Shown here in pieces: positions 44,818-54,900 of a stretch of DNA of 64,000 nt. The notes below the pieces were generated by a model. That model was not told where the DNA came from. It worked only from the letters and a program-made list of their open reading frames with translations, and made no database searches. A program made the position numbers and the translations under genes. Source of the stretch: JAGRGG01 sp965217265 (lineage in GTDB: Bacteria > Pseudomonadota > Alphaproteobacteria > Geminicoccales > Geminicoccaceae); assembly GCA_965217265.1 (NCBI GenBank), contig CBDCHP010000012.1:459976-523975 (forward strand), written 5' to 3'. Positions within the stretch are counted from its first letter, which is position 1; every line of letters begins with the position of its first letter.

Positions 44818-47100
44818 GTGACCGACGACCGGCTCGACCAGGACGCCATCGAATATCATCGCGCCCCGCCGGCGGGCAAGCTCTCGGTCGTGGCGACCAA
44901 GCCGCTCGCCAACCAGCGCGACCTCTCGCTCGCCTACTCGCCCGGCGTCGCCGCCGCCTGCCGGCTGATCTGCGACGACCCGATCAACGCCGGCGACGTC
45001 ACCGCGCGCAGCAACCTCGTCGCCGTCGTGACCAACGGCACGGCCGTGCTCGGCCTCGGCAACATCGGCCCGCTCGCGGCGAAGCCGGTGATGGAGGGCA
45101 AGGCCGTCCTGTTCAAGAAGTTCGCCGGCATCGACAGCTTCGACATCGAGGTCGAGGCGCTCGATCCCGACCATTTCTGCGCCGTGGTGGCAGCACTCGA
45201 ACCCTCGTTCGGCGCCATCAACCTCGAAGACATCAAAGCACCCGAGTGCTTTCGCATCGAGCGCGCGCTCAGAGAGCGCATGCGCATCCCCGTCTTCCAC
45301 GATGACCAGCACGGCACCGCGATCATCGTCGCGGCCGCGATCACCAACGCGCTCCACCTCGTCGGCAAGTCGATCGGCCAAGTCCGCCTCGTCGCCTCGG
45401 GCGCCGGTGCCGCAGCGCTCGCCTGCCTCGACCTGCTCGTCGCCCTCGGCCTCAAGCACGAGAACATCCTCGTGGTCGACATCTTGGGCGTCGTCCACGA
45501 GGGCCGCACCGAGCAGATGGACGAGTGGAAGTCGATCTACGCCCGCCCGACGGGCTTGCGCACCCTCGAAGGAGCGATCGAGGGCGCCGACGTCTTCTTG
45601 GGCCTCTCGGCGCCGAACGTCTTGAAGCCGGCCTACTTGGCGCGGATGGCGCAGAACCCGATCATCATGGCGCTCGCCAACCCGATCCCGGAGATCATGC
45701 CCGACCTCGCCCGCGAGGTGCGGCCCGACGCCATCATCGCGACCGGCCGCTCGGACTTCCCCAACCAAGTCAACAACGTCTTGTGCTTTCCCTTCATCTT
45801 CAGGGGCGCCCTCGACGTTCGCGCCACGACGATCAACGAGGCGATGAAGAAGGCCTGCGTCGAGGCGATCGCCGGCCTCGCCCGCATGACCGTGCCCGAC
45901 ACGGTGGCGTCCGCCTACGACAAGGCGGAACTGTCGTTCGGCCCCAACTACCTGATCCCCAAGCCCTTCGACCCGCGCCTCATCGTCGAGGTCGCCTCGG
46001 CGGTGGCCAAGGCCGCGATGGAGACGGGCGTCGCCGAGCGGCCGATCGAGGATTTTGGGGCCTATCGCGCGACGCTCAGCCAGCGGGTCTTTCGCTCCGG
46101 CTTCTTGATGAAGCCGATCTTCGAGCGGGCGCGGGCGGCAAAGCAGCGCCTCGTCTACGCCGACGGCGAGGAGGAGCAGGTCCTGCGCGCGGTCCAGATC
46201 GTCCTCGACGAGGGCTTGGCCGTGCCGATCCTGGTCGGCCGGCCCGATGTCATGCGGCTGCGCATCGAGCGCCTGGGCCTGCGCTTGCGTCCGGACGAGA
46301 ACGTCGAGGTCTGCAACCAGGACAGCGATCCCCGCTACAACGACTACGTCGCCTACTACCTGGAGCGCATGGGCCGCCACGGCGTCACGCCCGAGGCCGC
46401 GCGCGACATCGTGCGCACGCGCCGCACCGTGATCGGCGCCATCATGCTGGCCAAGGGCGAGGCGGACGCGCTCTTGGCCGGCCCCGTCGGCGACTTCGAC
46501 AAGAACCTGCGCCCCATTCTCGACGTGGTCGGGATGCGCCCCGACATGGCCGAGGCCTCGACCCTGCACGCGCTCGTCCTCGACCGGGGCACGCTCTTCA
46601 TCGGCGACACCGAGGTCAGCTACGACCCGCCGGCGCACGAGATCGCGATGACGACCATTCGCGCGGCCGAGGTCGTGCGCGGTTTCGGCATCGTGCCCAA
46701 GGTGGCCTTGCTCAGCCACGCCAACTTCGGCAGCCGCGACACGCCGTCCTCGCGCAAGATGCAGGAAGCGGTCGAGATCCTGCACCGCCTCGCGCCCGAC
46801 CTCGAAGTCGACGGCGAGATGCACGCCGACACCGCGCTCAGCCAGTCGGTCCGCGAGCGCATCCTGCCGAGTTCGACGCTGATCGGCGAGGCGAACCTGT
46901 TGATGATGCCGTCCCTGGACGCCGCCAACATCGCCTACAACCTCGTCAAGGCCGTGACCGAGGTGGTCTCGGTCGGGCCGATCCTGGTCGGTCCCTGCCT
47001 GCCGGCGCACATCGTCACCTCGTCGGTCACGACGCGCGGCATCCTCAACATGAGCGCGCTCGCCTGCGTCCACGCGCTCACCGCGCGAGAGGCGTCCTAG
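44818..47100 (+). CDS. maeB: NADP-dependent malic enzyme with C-terminal phosphotransacetylase-like domain
   Basis: 760 residues. Oxidative decarboxylation of malate to pyruvate and NADPH. The N-terminal malic domain (1-425) has SLAYSPGVAAACR, VFHDDQHGTAIIVAAA and the NAD(P) site VASGAGAAALACLDL. The C-terminal domain (about 430-760) resembles phosphotransacetylase and is regulatory in this family. GTG 44818 is chosen because GCGGAGGC lies ahead and homologues start TDDRLDQDAIEYHR. 5 bp to the mgtE ATG suggests co-transcription. Confidence 0.95.
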   Translation: MTDDRLDQDAIEYHRAPPAGKLSVVATKPLANQRDLSLAYSPGVAAACRLICDDPINAGDVTARSNLVAVVTNGTAVLGLGNIGPLAAKPVMEGKAVLFKKFAGIDSFDIEVEALDPDHFCAVVAALEPSFGAINLEDIKAPECFRIERALRERMRIPVFHDDQHGTAIIVAAAITNALHLVGKSIGQVRLVASGAGAAALACLDLLVALGLKHENILVVDILGVVHEGRTEQMDEWKSIYARPTGLRTLEGAIEGADVFLGLSAPNVLKPAYLARMAQNPIIMALANPIPEIMPDLAREVRPDAIIATGRSDFPNQVNNVLCFPFIFRGALDVRATTINEAMKKACVEAIAGLARMTVPDTVASAYDKAELSFGPNYLIPKPFDPRLIVEVASAVAKAAMETGVAERPIEDFGAYRATLSQRVFRSGFLMKPIFERARAAKQRLVYADGEEEQVLRAVQIVLDEGLAVPILVGRPDVMRLRIERLGLRLRPDENVEVCNQDSDPRYNDYVAYYLERMGRHGVTPEAARDIVRTRRTVIGAIMLAKGEADALLAGPVGDFDKNLRPILDVVGMRPDMAEASTLHALVLDRGTLFIGDTEVSYDPPAHEIAMTTIRAAEVVRGFGIVPKVALLSHANFGSRDTPSSRKMQEAVEILHRLAPDLEVDGEMHADTALSQSVRERILPSSTLIGEANLLMMPSLDAANIAYNLVKAVTEVVSVGPILVGPCLPAHIVTSSVTTRGILNMSALACVHALTAREAS

Positions 47101-47105
47101 AGCGC

Positions 47106-48500
47106 ATGGCCAAGTTCGACGAGACGCTGGGACCCGAGGACGACGAGGACGCCCCCGTCCGCATCGAGCTCAGCGACGGCCTGATCCGCGAGGTGCGCGA
47201 AGCGCTGGACGAGGACAACCGCGTCCTCGCCGCGGCGCTGGCCGAGCCCCTGCACCCGGCCGACTTCGCCGATCTTCTGGAGAACCTGGACCGTGAGGGG
47301 CGCTTTGCCCTGATCAAGGCACTCGGCCCCCGCTTCGACGCCGAGGCCCTGGCCTACCTCGACGAGACGGTCCGCGAGGACCTGATGCGCGACATGGGGC
47401 CGGCCGGCACCGGTGCAGCACTCGCCCAACTCGACACCGACGACGCGATCGACCTGATCGCCGACTTGGACGAGGCCGAGAAGCGCGCGATCCTGGCCTC
47501 CCTGCCCTTGCCCGACCGAACGGCGATCGAGCGCGGCCTCGCCTACCCCGAATCCTCGGCCGGGCGCCTCATGGCGCGCGAGGTCGTGGCGGTGCCGGAC
47601 TACTGGACCGTCGGGCAGACGATCGACTACCTGCGCACCCGCCCCGACCTGCCCGACGACTTCTACGACGTCTACATCGTCGATCCGGGCTACCACGCGG
47701 TCGGCTCGATCCCGGTCTCGCACATCCTGCGCGCCAAGCGCGGCGTGCCGATCACCGAACTCGACCTCAAGACCATGCGCCGCATTTTCCCTGAGACCGA
47801 CCAGGAGGAGGTGGCCTTTCTCTTTCGCCAGTACGGCCTCGTCTCGGCGCCGGTGATCGACGCGGAGGGGCGGCTGCTCGGCGTCATCACCATCGACGAT
47901 GTCGTCGACGTCATCCAAGAGGAGGCCGAGGAGGACTTCTTGAAGCTGGGCGGCGTGCAGGAGAGCGACGTCTTCCAGCCCCCCTTGCGCACCGGCCGTC
48001 AGCGCCTGCCCTGGCTGCTCGTCAACCTCGGGACCGCGATCCTGGCGTCGCTCGTCATCGCCCAGTTCGAGGACGCGATCGTCCAGCTCGCCGCACTCGC
48101 CGTCTTGATGCCGATCATCGCCTCGATGGGCGGCAACGCCGGCTCGCAGACGATGACGGTGACGGTGAGGGCGCTCGCCGTGCGCGAATTGACGCCGGGC
48201 AACGCTTGGCGGATGCTGGGCAAGGAGCTGGTGGTGAGCTTCATCAACGGCGGCGTCTTCTTCGTCGTCGGCATCGGCATCGCCTTGTTCTGGTTCGACG
48301 ACCCGGCGCTGGCGCTCGTCTTCGGCGTCGCGATGATCGTCAACCTGCTCGCCGCCGGCGTCGCCGGCATGTTGATCCCCTTCGTCATCGACCGCCTGGG
48401 CCTCGATCCCGCCGTCAGTTCGAGCGTCTTCTTGACCACCGTGACCGACGTGGTCGGCTTCTTCGCCTTTCTGGGATTGGCGGTCTATTTTTTGCTATGA
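47106..48500 (+). CDS. mgtE: MgtE magnesium transporter
   Basis: 464 residues. Cytosolic MgtE-N helical domain (about 35-135), paired CBS domains (about 140-265; AREVVAVPDYWTVGQTIDYL, LRAKRGVPITELDLKTM, GVITIDDVVDVIQEEAEEDF), the connecting helix, then five membrane helices with the pore motif MPIIASMGGNAGSQT. Magnesium binding to the N-terminal and CBS domains gates the channel. The start is 5 bp after the maeB stop; malic enzyme needs Mg, but the link may be chance. Confidence 0.95.
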   Translation: MAKFDETLGPEDDEDAPVRIELSDGLIREVREALDEDNRVLAAALAEPLHPADFADLLENLDREGRFALIKALGPRFDAEALAYLDETVREDLMRDMGPAGTGAALAQLDTDDAIDLIADLDEAEKRAILASLPLPDRTAIERGLAYPESSAGRLMAREVVAVPDYWTVGQTIDYLRTRPDLPDDFYDVYIVDPGYHAVGSIPVSHILRAKRGVPITELDLKTMRRIFPETDQEEVAFLFRQYGLVSAPVIDAEGRLLGVITIDDVVDVIQEEAEEDFLKLGGVQESDVFQPPLRTGRQRLPWLLVNLGTAILASLVIAQFEDAIVQLAALAVLMPIIASMGGNAGSQTMTVTVRALAVRELTPGNAWRMLGKELVVSFINGGVFFVVGIGIALFWFDDPALALVFGVAMIVNLLAAGVAGMLIPFVIDRLGLDPAVSSSVFLTTVTDVVGFFAFLGLAVYFLL

Positions 48501-48526
48501 TTGCCCGCGTAAGGAGCGAAACGGCG

Positions 48527-48745
48527 ATGCGATCGATCGAAACGAAACTGACGGCCGGGGCGCTGGTCGTCCTGCCCGAGGCCGTGCGCGAACGGCTCAG
48601 GGTCGGCCCCGGCGACGCGATCGTGTTCGAGGATCGCGGCGGAACGATCATCGTCCGGGCGGCGCGCGATGCGGGTAACGACCCGTTCGCAACCTTTGAC
48701 GAATGGTCGGGCGACACCGACGAGAAGGCGTATGCCGGTTTTTGA
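48527..48745 (+). CDS. MazE/AbrB-type antitoxin
   Basis: 72 residues. The AbrB swapped-hairpin DNA-binding fold is seen in MRSIETKLTAGALVVLPEAV and ERLRVGPGDAIVFEDRGGTIIVR; the acidic C-terminal tail (PFATFDEWSGDTDEKAYAGF) would wrap the toxin. ATG 48527 has AAGGAGCG nine bases upstream; an ATG at 48497 overlapping the mgtE stop is less likely. It overlaps the toxin start by 14 bp, the standard antitoxin-toxin order. Confidence 0.82.
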   Translation: MRSIETKLTAGALVVLPEAVRERLRVGPGDAIVFEDRGGTIIVRAARDAGNDPFATFDEWSGDTDEKAYAGF

Positions 48746-49073
48746 GCCGTTCGATGTCGTCGCCGTCCCGTTCCCCTACGTCGAACGGCCGGCGCAGAAG
48801 CGACGTCCGACGGTCGTAGCCTCACAAAGGTCGTTTCAGGGCCGCACAGGTTTCGTGCGGGTGTTGATGATCACGAGCGCCGATAACCCGGTATGGCCCG
48901 ATGACATCCCGATCGACGACCTGACTTTGGCCGGTTTGCCGCACGCTTCGGTCATCCGTTCCGCAAAAATTGCGACGGTCGAGACCGATCGCTGCGAGCG
49001 CCGCGGTTGCCTCTCTGCGCCAGCGATAGCGGCGCTGCGCGAAACGCTGCATTGTATCCTGTCCTTGCCTTGA
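48732..49073 (+). CDS. MazF/PemK-type endoribonuclease toxin
   Basis: 113 residues of the type II MazF/PemK family: PFDVVAVPFPYVERPAQKRRPTVVASQRSF is the characteristic beta-barrel start, with VLMITSADNPVWPDDIPIDD and HASVIRSAKIATVE following. It would cleave mRNA unless bound by the antitoxin. The first 14 bp overlap the antitoxin gene. The pair follows mgtE directly, so it may be autoregulated by an operator near 48500 or read from the mgtE transcript. Confidence 0.83.
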   Translation: MPVFEPFDVVAVPFPYVERPAQKRRPTVVASQRSFQGRTGFVRVLMITSADNPVWPDDIPIDDLTLAGLPHASVIRSAKIATVETDRCERRGCLSAPAIAALRETLHCILSLP

Positions 49074-49097
49074 ACCCATTGCTCGAAGGCCTCCCGC

Positions 49098-49703
49098 ATG
49101 ACCGCCCCACCCATCGACTTCTACTTCGAGTTCGCCAGCCCCTACGGCTACATGGCGGCGACGCGCATCGACGCCATCGCCGCGAAGCACGGGGTAAGCG
49201 CGACGTGGCGCCCGATCCTCCTGGGCGCCGTCTTCAAGACGACGGGCGCGAAGCCCAACATGGACATCCCCTTGAAGGGGCCGTATTTGCTGCGCGACGT
49301 GCCGCGCAGCGCCCGGCTGATGGGGCTCGACTTGACGCTGCCCGCGAAGATGCCGGTCAACGGCCTCGCCGCCTGCCGCGCCTTTTACTGGCTCGACGGC
49401 GAGGATTCCGACCTTGCCAAGCGGCTCGCCCTCGCCCTCTACCAGGAGCACTGGGGCGAGGGCCGGGACGTGTCGGCGGCGGCGCAGGTCAAGGCGGTCG
49501 CGGCCCCTCTCGGCATCGACCCTGACGCGCTCGACGCCGGGATCCGCACCGAGGCGGTGAAGGCGCGCCTCAAGGCCGAGAACGACGCGGCGGTCGAGCG
49601 CGGCGTGTTCGGCTCGCCCTTCGTCCTCGTCGGCGACGAGCCGTTCTGGGGCGCCGACCGGCTCGATCAGGTCGAGCGCTGGCTCGCCACCGGCGGCTGG
49701 TGA
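49098..49703 (+). CDS. 2-hydroxychromene-2-carboxylate isomerase (DsbA/GST-kappa family)
   Basis: 201 residues of thioredoxin fold with a DsbA-like helical insert and no CxxC motif. Landmarks: PPIDFYFEFASPYGYMAATR (catalytic Ser in SPYGY), RPILLGAVFKTTG, EAVKARLKAENDAAVERGVFGSPFVLV (with the cis-Pro) and LDQVERWLATGG. In naphthalene pathways this enzyme isomerises hydroxychromene carboxylate, but many alphaproteobacterial homologues are in fatty acid or amino acid operons and have no known substrate. It sits 9 bp before the enoyl-CoA hydratase. Confidence 0.85.
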   Translation: MTAPPIDFYFEFASPYGYMAATRIDAIAAKHGVSATWRPILLGAVFKTTGAKPNMDIPLKGPYLLRDVPRSARLMGLDLTLPAKMPVNGLAACRAFYWLDGEDSDLAKRLALALYQEHWGEGRDVSAAAQVKAVAAPLGIDPDALDAGIRTEAVKARLKAENDAAVERGVFGSPFVLVGDEPFWGADRLDQVERWLATGGW

Positions 49704-49712
49704 GGGGGTGCC

Positions 49713-50498
49713 ATGGCCGAGACCGGTCTGAAGATCGAGCACAAAGGCGGCGTCACCCGCCTGGCACTCGACCGCCCCAAGGTCCACAACGCCTTCGACG
49801 ACCGGCTGATCGCCGCGCTGACGCAGGCACTGGTCGCGGCCGGCGCCGACGAGGGCTGCCGCGCCGTGCTGCTCACCGGCGAGGGCCGCAGCTTTTCGGC
49901 CGGGGCCGATCTCGGCTGGATGCGGCGCATGGCCGGCTACGATCTCAACGCCAACTTCGACGACGCGCGCGCCCTCGCCCGCCTGATGCACGTCCTGGAC
50001 GAGTGCCCCAAGCCCGTCGTCGCCGCCGTGAACGGGGCCGCGATCGGCGGCGGCGTCGGCCTCGTCGCCGCGGCCGACGTCGCGATATCGGCCGAGAACG
50101 CCGTCTTCCAGCTCTCCGAGACGCGGCTCGGCATCGTGCCGGCCGTGATCGCGCCCTTCGTGCTCCGCGCGATCGGCGAGCGGCAGGCGCGGCGCCTGTT
50201 CCTCACCGCCGAACGCTTCTCGGCCGCGCGCGCGCTCGAACTCGGCCTCGTCCACGAGACGGTGCCGGCCGCCTTCTTGCGCGCCCGCGCCGAGGAGGTG
50301 GTGGCCGGCCTCTTGGCGAACGGCCCGAAGGCGCTCGCATCCGCCAAGCGCCTGTGCCGCGATTTGCGCAACCTTGAGGGCGACGTCGCCGAGCACACCG
50401 CCCGCCTGATCGCCGAGCTTCGCGCCTCGAACGAGGGCCAAGAGGGCATCCGCGCCTTCCTCGACAAGCGCCCGCCCGCGTGGCGCGGGGGAGCGTGA
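49713..50498 (+). CDS. Enoyl-CoA hydratase, probably methylglutaconyl-CoA hydratase
   Basis: 261-residue crotonase. Oxyanion-hole motifs are SAGADLGWMRRM and GAAIGGGVGLVAAADV; catalytic Glu region SETRLGIVPAVIAPFV. The string DRPKVHNAFDDRLIAALTQAL and the SAGADL-WMRRM variant are typical of methylglutaconyl-CoA hydratase of leucine degradation (LiuC). The other liu genes are not visible, so the assignment is to the subgroup only. Its stop overlaps the GTG of the permease (GTGA). Confidence 0.85.
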   Translation: MAETGLKIEHKGGVTRLALDRPKVHNAFDDRLIAALTQALVAAGADEGCRAVLLTGEGRSFSAGADLGWMRRMAGYDLNANFDDARALARLMHVLDECPKPVVAAVNGAAIGGGVGLVAAADVAISAENAVFQLSETRLGIVPAVIAPFVLRAIGERQARRLFLTAERFSAARALELGLVHETVPAAFLRARAEEVVAGLLANGPKALASAKRLCRDLRNLEGDVAEHTARLIAELRASNEGQEGIRAFLDKRPPAWRGGA

Positions 50499-51885
50499 TC
50501 CGGGCCCGGCTGAGCGTCGGCCGGCGCGTCGCGCTCGGCCTGTCCCTCCTCGTCACGCTCGGGGTGGGGTCAGCCTGGAGCGCGCTCCCGCCCGGGCTCG
50601 CGGCCCCCCTGCTGCTCGTCCTCCTCACCGTGATCGGCTGGGCGACCGACGCCCTGCCGCAGCACGTCACAGCACTCCTCTTCTTCAGCGCCGCCACGGT
50701 CTTGAACCTCGCCGCCCCGGCCACCGTCTTCCACGGCTTCGAGCAGGGCGCCTTCTGGCTCGTCCTGAGCGGCATCGTCTTGGCGGCCTCGGTCCTCAAT
50801 ACGGGCCTCGGCGCCCGCCTGGGCGACCTCCTCAAACTTGTTGCCGGCACGACCTTCCCGCGTGCCGTCGCGGTCACGGCGACCGGGGCGACGGCGCTCG
50901 CCTTCCTCGTCCCGGCCGCGATCCCGCGCGTCGTCATCCTCCTGCCCGTGACCGACGCGCTGGCGTCGTCCTTGGGCTTCGCGCGCGGGACCAGGGGCCA
51001 CACCGGCATCGTCATGACCGCGCTCCTGGCGACCGTCGTGCCGTCGTTCGCGATCCTCACCGGCAACTTGCCCAACCTCGTCCTCCTCGGCGCCTTGCAG
51101 ACCGTGCACGGCGTCGAGATCGGCTACCTTGACTACCTCGCCTGGAACTTCCCGATCCTGGGCCTGCTCAAGCTGTTGAGCATCATCGCGCTCGCCGTCT
51201 GGTGGTTCGACGACGAGCCGACGCCCGTCGAGGGCGCCCCGGCGCCCGGACGCCTCGACGGGGCGCAGCGCCGCCTCCTCGTCGTGCTCGGCCTGACCCT
51301 GGCCTTCTGGGCCACCGACGGGCTGCACGGCGTGGCGCCGGCCTGGGTCGGGCTCGCCGCCGCCACGGCCTGCCTCTGCCGGGGGTCGGCTTCCTGGCGC
51401 CGAAGTCGTTCTCGTCCGACCTCAACTTCGCCTCCCTGTTCTACATCGCGGGCGTGCTCGGCCTCGTCAGCCTCGTTGCCGAGAGCGGCATCGGCGCGTG
51501 GCTCGGCGACAGGCTCTTGAGCTTCGCCGGCCTCGACGGGGGCGCGCCGCTCGTCGCCTACATGAAGCTCCTCCTGGTCGCGGGCGCCATCGCGCTCCTC
51601 GTCACCCACCCGAACATCCCGGCGATCTTGATCCCGGCCGCGGGCCAGATCGCGGACGCGGGCGGCCTCAGCCTGATCGGCGTCGCGATGGTGCAAGTCG
51701 CCGCCTTCTCGCTCGTCGTCCTGCCCTACCAGACCGCCCCGATGGCGATCGGCGTCAGCCTCGCCGACCTGCCCTACGGCACGGCCGTGCGCTTTCTCGG
51801 CCTCAACGCGCTGGTCTCGCTCGTCGTCCTCGCACCGCTGCAGGGGCTGTGGCTCTGGTGGCTGGGCGTCTTAACCCTACCTTGA
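50495..51885 (+). pseudogene. Anion/sodium symporter (SLC13/DASS family), frameshifted near 51377
   Basis: Inner-membrane transporter with about 11-12 helices, split across two frames. The first part (from GTG 50495) carries the first seven helices, with TGNLPNLVLLGA, a substrate-site motif with the Asn-Leu-Pro-Asn pattern. The second, from about 51380, runs LPGVGFLAPKSFSSDLNFASLFYIAGVLGL to THPNIPAILIPAAGQIADAGGLSL and ends WLWWLGVLTLP. At TGCCTCTGCCGGGGGTC one missing base would rejoin them. Likely substrates are dicarboxylates or related anions. Coupled to the hydratase gene by overlap and followed 21 bp on by putA, so a single operon is likely. Confidence 0.8.
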
Positions 51886-51906
51886 AGCCGACAAGGAGAA
51901 GAGACG

Positions 51907-54900
51907 ATGCAGGCCTTGCTCGCCGACCGACCGCCGCTCTACGACGACCCGGCCCGCCGGGCGATCTACGCCCACCACGTCGCCGACGAGGGCGAGGTCG
52001 CACGCCGCTTGCTGCGCCTGATGACGCCCCACGCCGGCATCGCGCCGCGCGTCCAGGCACGTGCCCGGACCATCGCCGAGAAACTGCGCGCCCACGCCGA
52101 CACCGGCATCGGCGTCGAGGCGTTCATGCACGCCTACAGCCTGAACTCGCGCGAGGGCGTCATGCTGATGTGCCTCGCCGAGGCCTTGCTGCGCATCCCC
52201 GACGCCGCGACGCAGGAAGAACTCATCAAGGACAAGCTCGGCGACGCCGCGTGGCAGTCGCGGGTCAGCGCCTCGAACGGCTTTCTCATGAACGCTTCCG
52301 CCTACGGGCTGATGCTCTCGGGCCGCGTCTTGAAGTGGGACGACGCCGGCCGCGACATGCCGCAGCGCTTGCGCGGCCTCGTCGGGCGCTTAGGGGAACC
52401 CGTGGTGCGCGAGGCGCTGCGCCAGGCGATGCGCGTGCTCGGGCGCCAGTTCGTCCTGGGCCAGACGATCGAGGACGCGATCGACCGCGCGAGGAAGGCC
52501 GAGCGCGACGGGTTTCGCTACTCCTACGACATGCTGGGCGAGGCGGCGCGCACCGCGGGCGACGCCGCCCGCTACCTCAAGAGCTACCAGAACGCGCTCA
52601 AGGGCATCGCCAAGGCGGCACCCGACAAGCCGCTCATGGACCGGCCCGGCCTGTCGATCAAGCTCTCGGCCCTGCACCCGCGCTACGAGATCGCCAAGTG
52701 GGGGCGCCTGCAGGACGAGCTGCTGCCGCGCCTCGTCGCCCTCATCGGCGAGGCGCGCGACCTCGGCGTGGCGATCACGATCGACGCCGAGGAGAGCGAG
52801 CGGCTGGAGCCCTCGCTCGACCTGTTCGAGGCCCTGGCAAGACACGAGCGCTTTCGGGGCTGGGACGGGCTCGGCATCGTCGTCCAGGCCTACCAGAAGC
52901 GCTCGCTCGCCGTCGTCGAGTGGTTGCGCGATCTCGCCGAAAGCTCCGAGCGCCGCATCCCCGTCCGCCTCGTCAAGGGCGCCTACTGGGACGCCGAGAT
53001 CAAGAAGGCGCAGGCCGAGGGGCTGGACGACTTCCCCGTCTTCACCCGCAAGATGACGACCGACGTCGCCTACCTCGCCTGCGCCGACGCGCTCTTGGAC
53101 GGCGGCGACGCGTTCTACCCGCAATTCGCCACCCACAACGCGCACACGCTGGCCTGGGTCTTGGAGCGGGCCGGCAACCGCAGGGGCTTTGAGTTCCAAA
53201 AGCTGCACGGCATGGGCGACACGCTCTACCAGGAACTCGCGCTCGCCAAGGAGGCGGGCGTGCCGACCCGCGTCTACGCCCCCGTCGGATCCCACGCCGA
53301 CCTCCTCCCCTACCTCGTCCGGCGTTTGCTGGAGAACGGCGCCAACAGCTCGTTCGTCCACCAGATCGTCGATCCGACATCCTCGCTCGACGACCTCGTC
53401 GCCGACCCGGTCGCGCGCCTGAAGCGCGTCGAGCCCAAGCGCCACCCCGGCATCAAGAAGCCGGCCGACCTGTTTTTCCCTGAGCGCGCCAACGCGCTCG
53501 GCATCGACCTGCAAAGCCCGACCGAACTCGCCCGCCTCGCCGAGGCGATGGAGGGGGTGTCCTTGAGCGGCCTGGAAGCCGCGCCCGGCGTCGATAAGCC
53601 TGCGGGGACGTGGCACGAGGTCACCGACCCCGCCGGGCGCTCCCGAACCCTCGGCCGCGTCTTGATGGCCGACGCCGCGACCGCCGTGCGCGCCCTGGAG
53701 CGGGCGGCGTCGGGCCAACCCGCCTGGGCCGGAACCCCGGTGGGGGAGCGGGCACGTGTCCTGAACAAGGCGGCCGACCTGATGGAGGCGCACCACGCCG
53801 AGCTTTTGGCGTTATGCGTCCGCGAGGCCGGCAAGACGCTGCGCGACGCCGTGGCCGACCTGCGCGAGGCGATCGACTTCCTGCGCTACTACGCCGCCCA
53901 GGCCGTGAAGCTGATGGCCGCGCCGCTGGACCTCCCCGGCCCCACCGGCGAGAGCAACGCGATGAGCCTGCACCCGCGCGGCGTCTTCGTCGTCATCAGC
54001 CCTTGGAACTTCCCGATCGCGATCTTCACCGGGCAAACGGCGGCGGCCCTTGCCGTCGGTAACGCCGTCGTCACCAAGCCGGCCGAGCAGACCTCGCTGA
54101 TGGCGGCGCGCGTCGTCGCCCTCCTGCACGAGGCCGGCGTGCCGAAGGACGCGCTCGTCCTCCTCACCGCCGAGGGCCACGTCGTCGGCAAGGACTTGGT
54201 GGGGCACCGTTTGTGCGCCGGGGTCGCCTTCACCGGCTCGAACGCGGCCGCGTTCGCGATCAACCGGGCGATGGCGGCGACCGACCTGCCGATCCGCCCC
54301 TTGATCGCCGAGACCGGCGGCATCAACGCGATGATCGTCGACAACTCGGCCCTGCCCGAACAGGTCGTCGCCGACGTGGTCGAGAGCGCCTTTCGCTCGG
54401 CGGGCCAGCGCTGCTCGGCCTTACGCCTCTTGTGCGTGCAGGAGCAGGCGGCGCCGAAGCTGATCGAGATGCTCGAAGGCGCGATGGACGAGTTGCGCGT
54501 CGGCGATCCGGGCCAGGTCGCGACCGACGTCGGCCCGGTGATCGACGCGGAGGCCCGCTCCACCCTCGAAGACCATGTCGGGGCGATGAACGGCCGCGTC
54601 CTCCACCGCGTGGCACTCGCGCCCGACGCCGAGGGCGGCACCTTCGTCGCCCCGACCCTGATCCGCCTCGACGACGTCGCCGACCTGAACCGCGAGGTCT
54701 TCGGCCCGGTCCTCCACGTCGCGACCTATAAGGGCGAGCGCCTGCCCGAGACGATCGACGCGCTCAACGCCAAGGGCTTCGGCCTCACCTTCGGCGTCCA
54801 GAGCCGGATCGACACGACCATCGCCCGGATCACCGAGCGCATCCACGCCGGCAACCTCTACGTCAACCGCAACATCATCGGCGCCATCGTCGGCTCGCAA

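Noticed and set aside
45525..48500. A plus-strand frame of about 990 codons joining maeB and mgtE
   Set aside because: Its first half is maeB read out of frame; only its end, from 47106, is the real mgtE.
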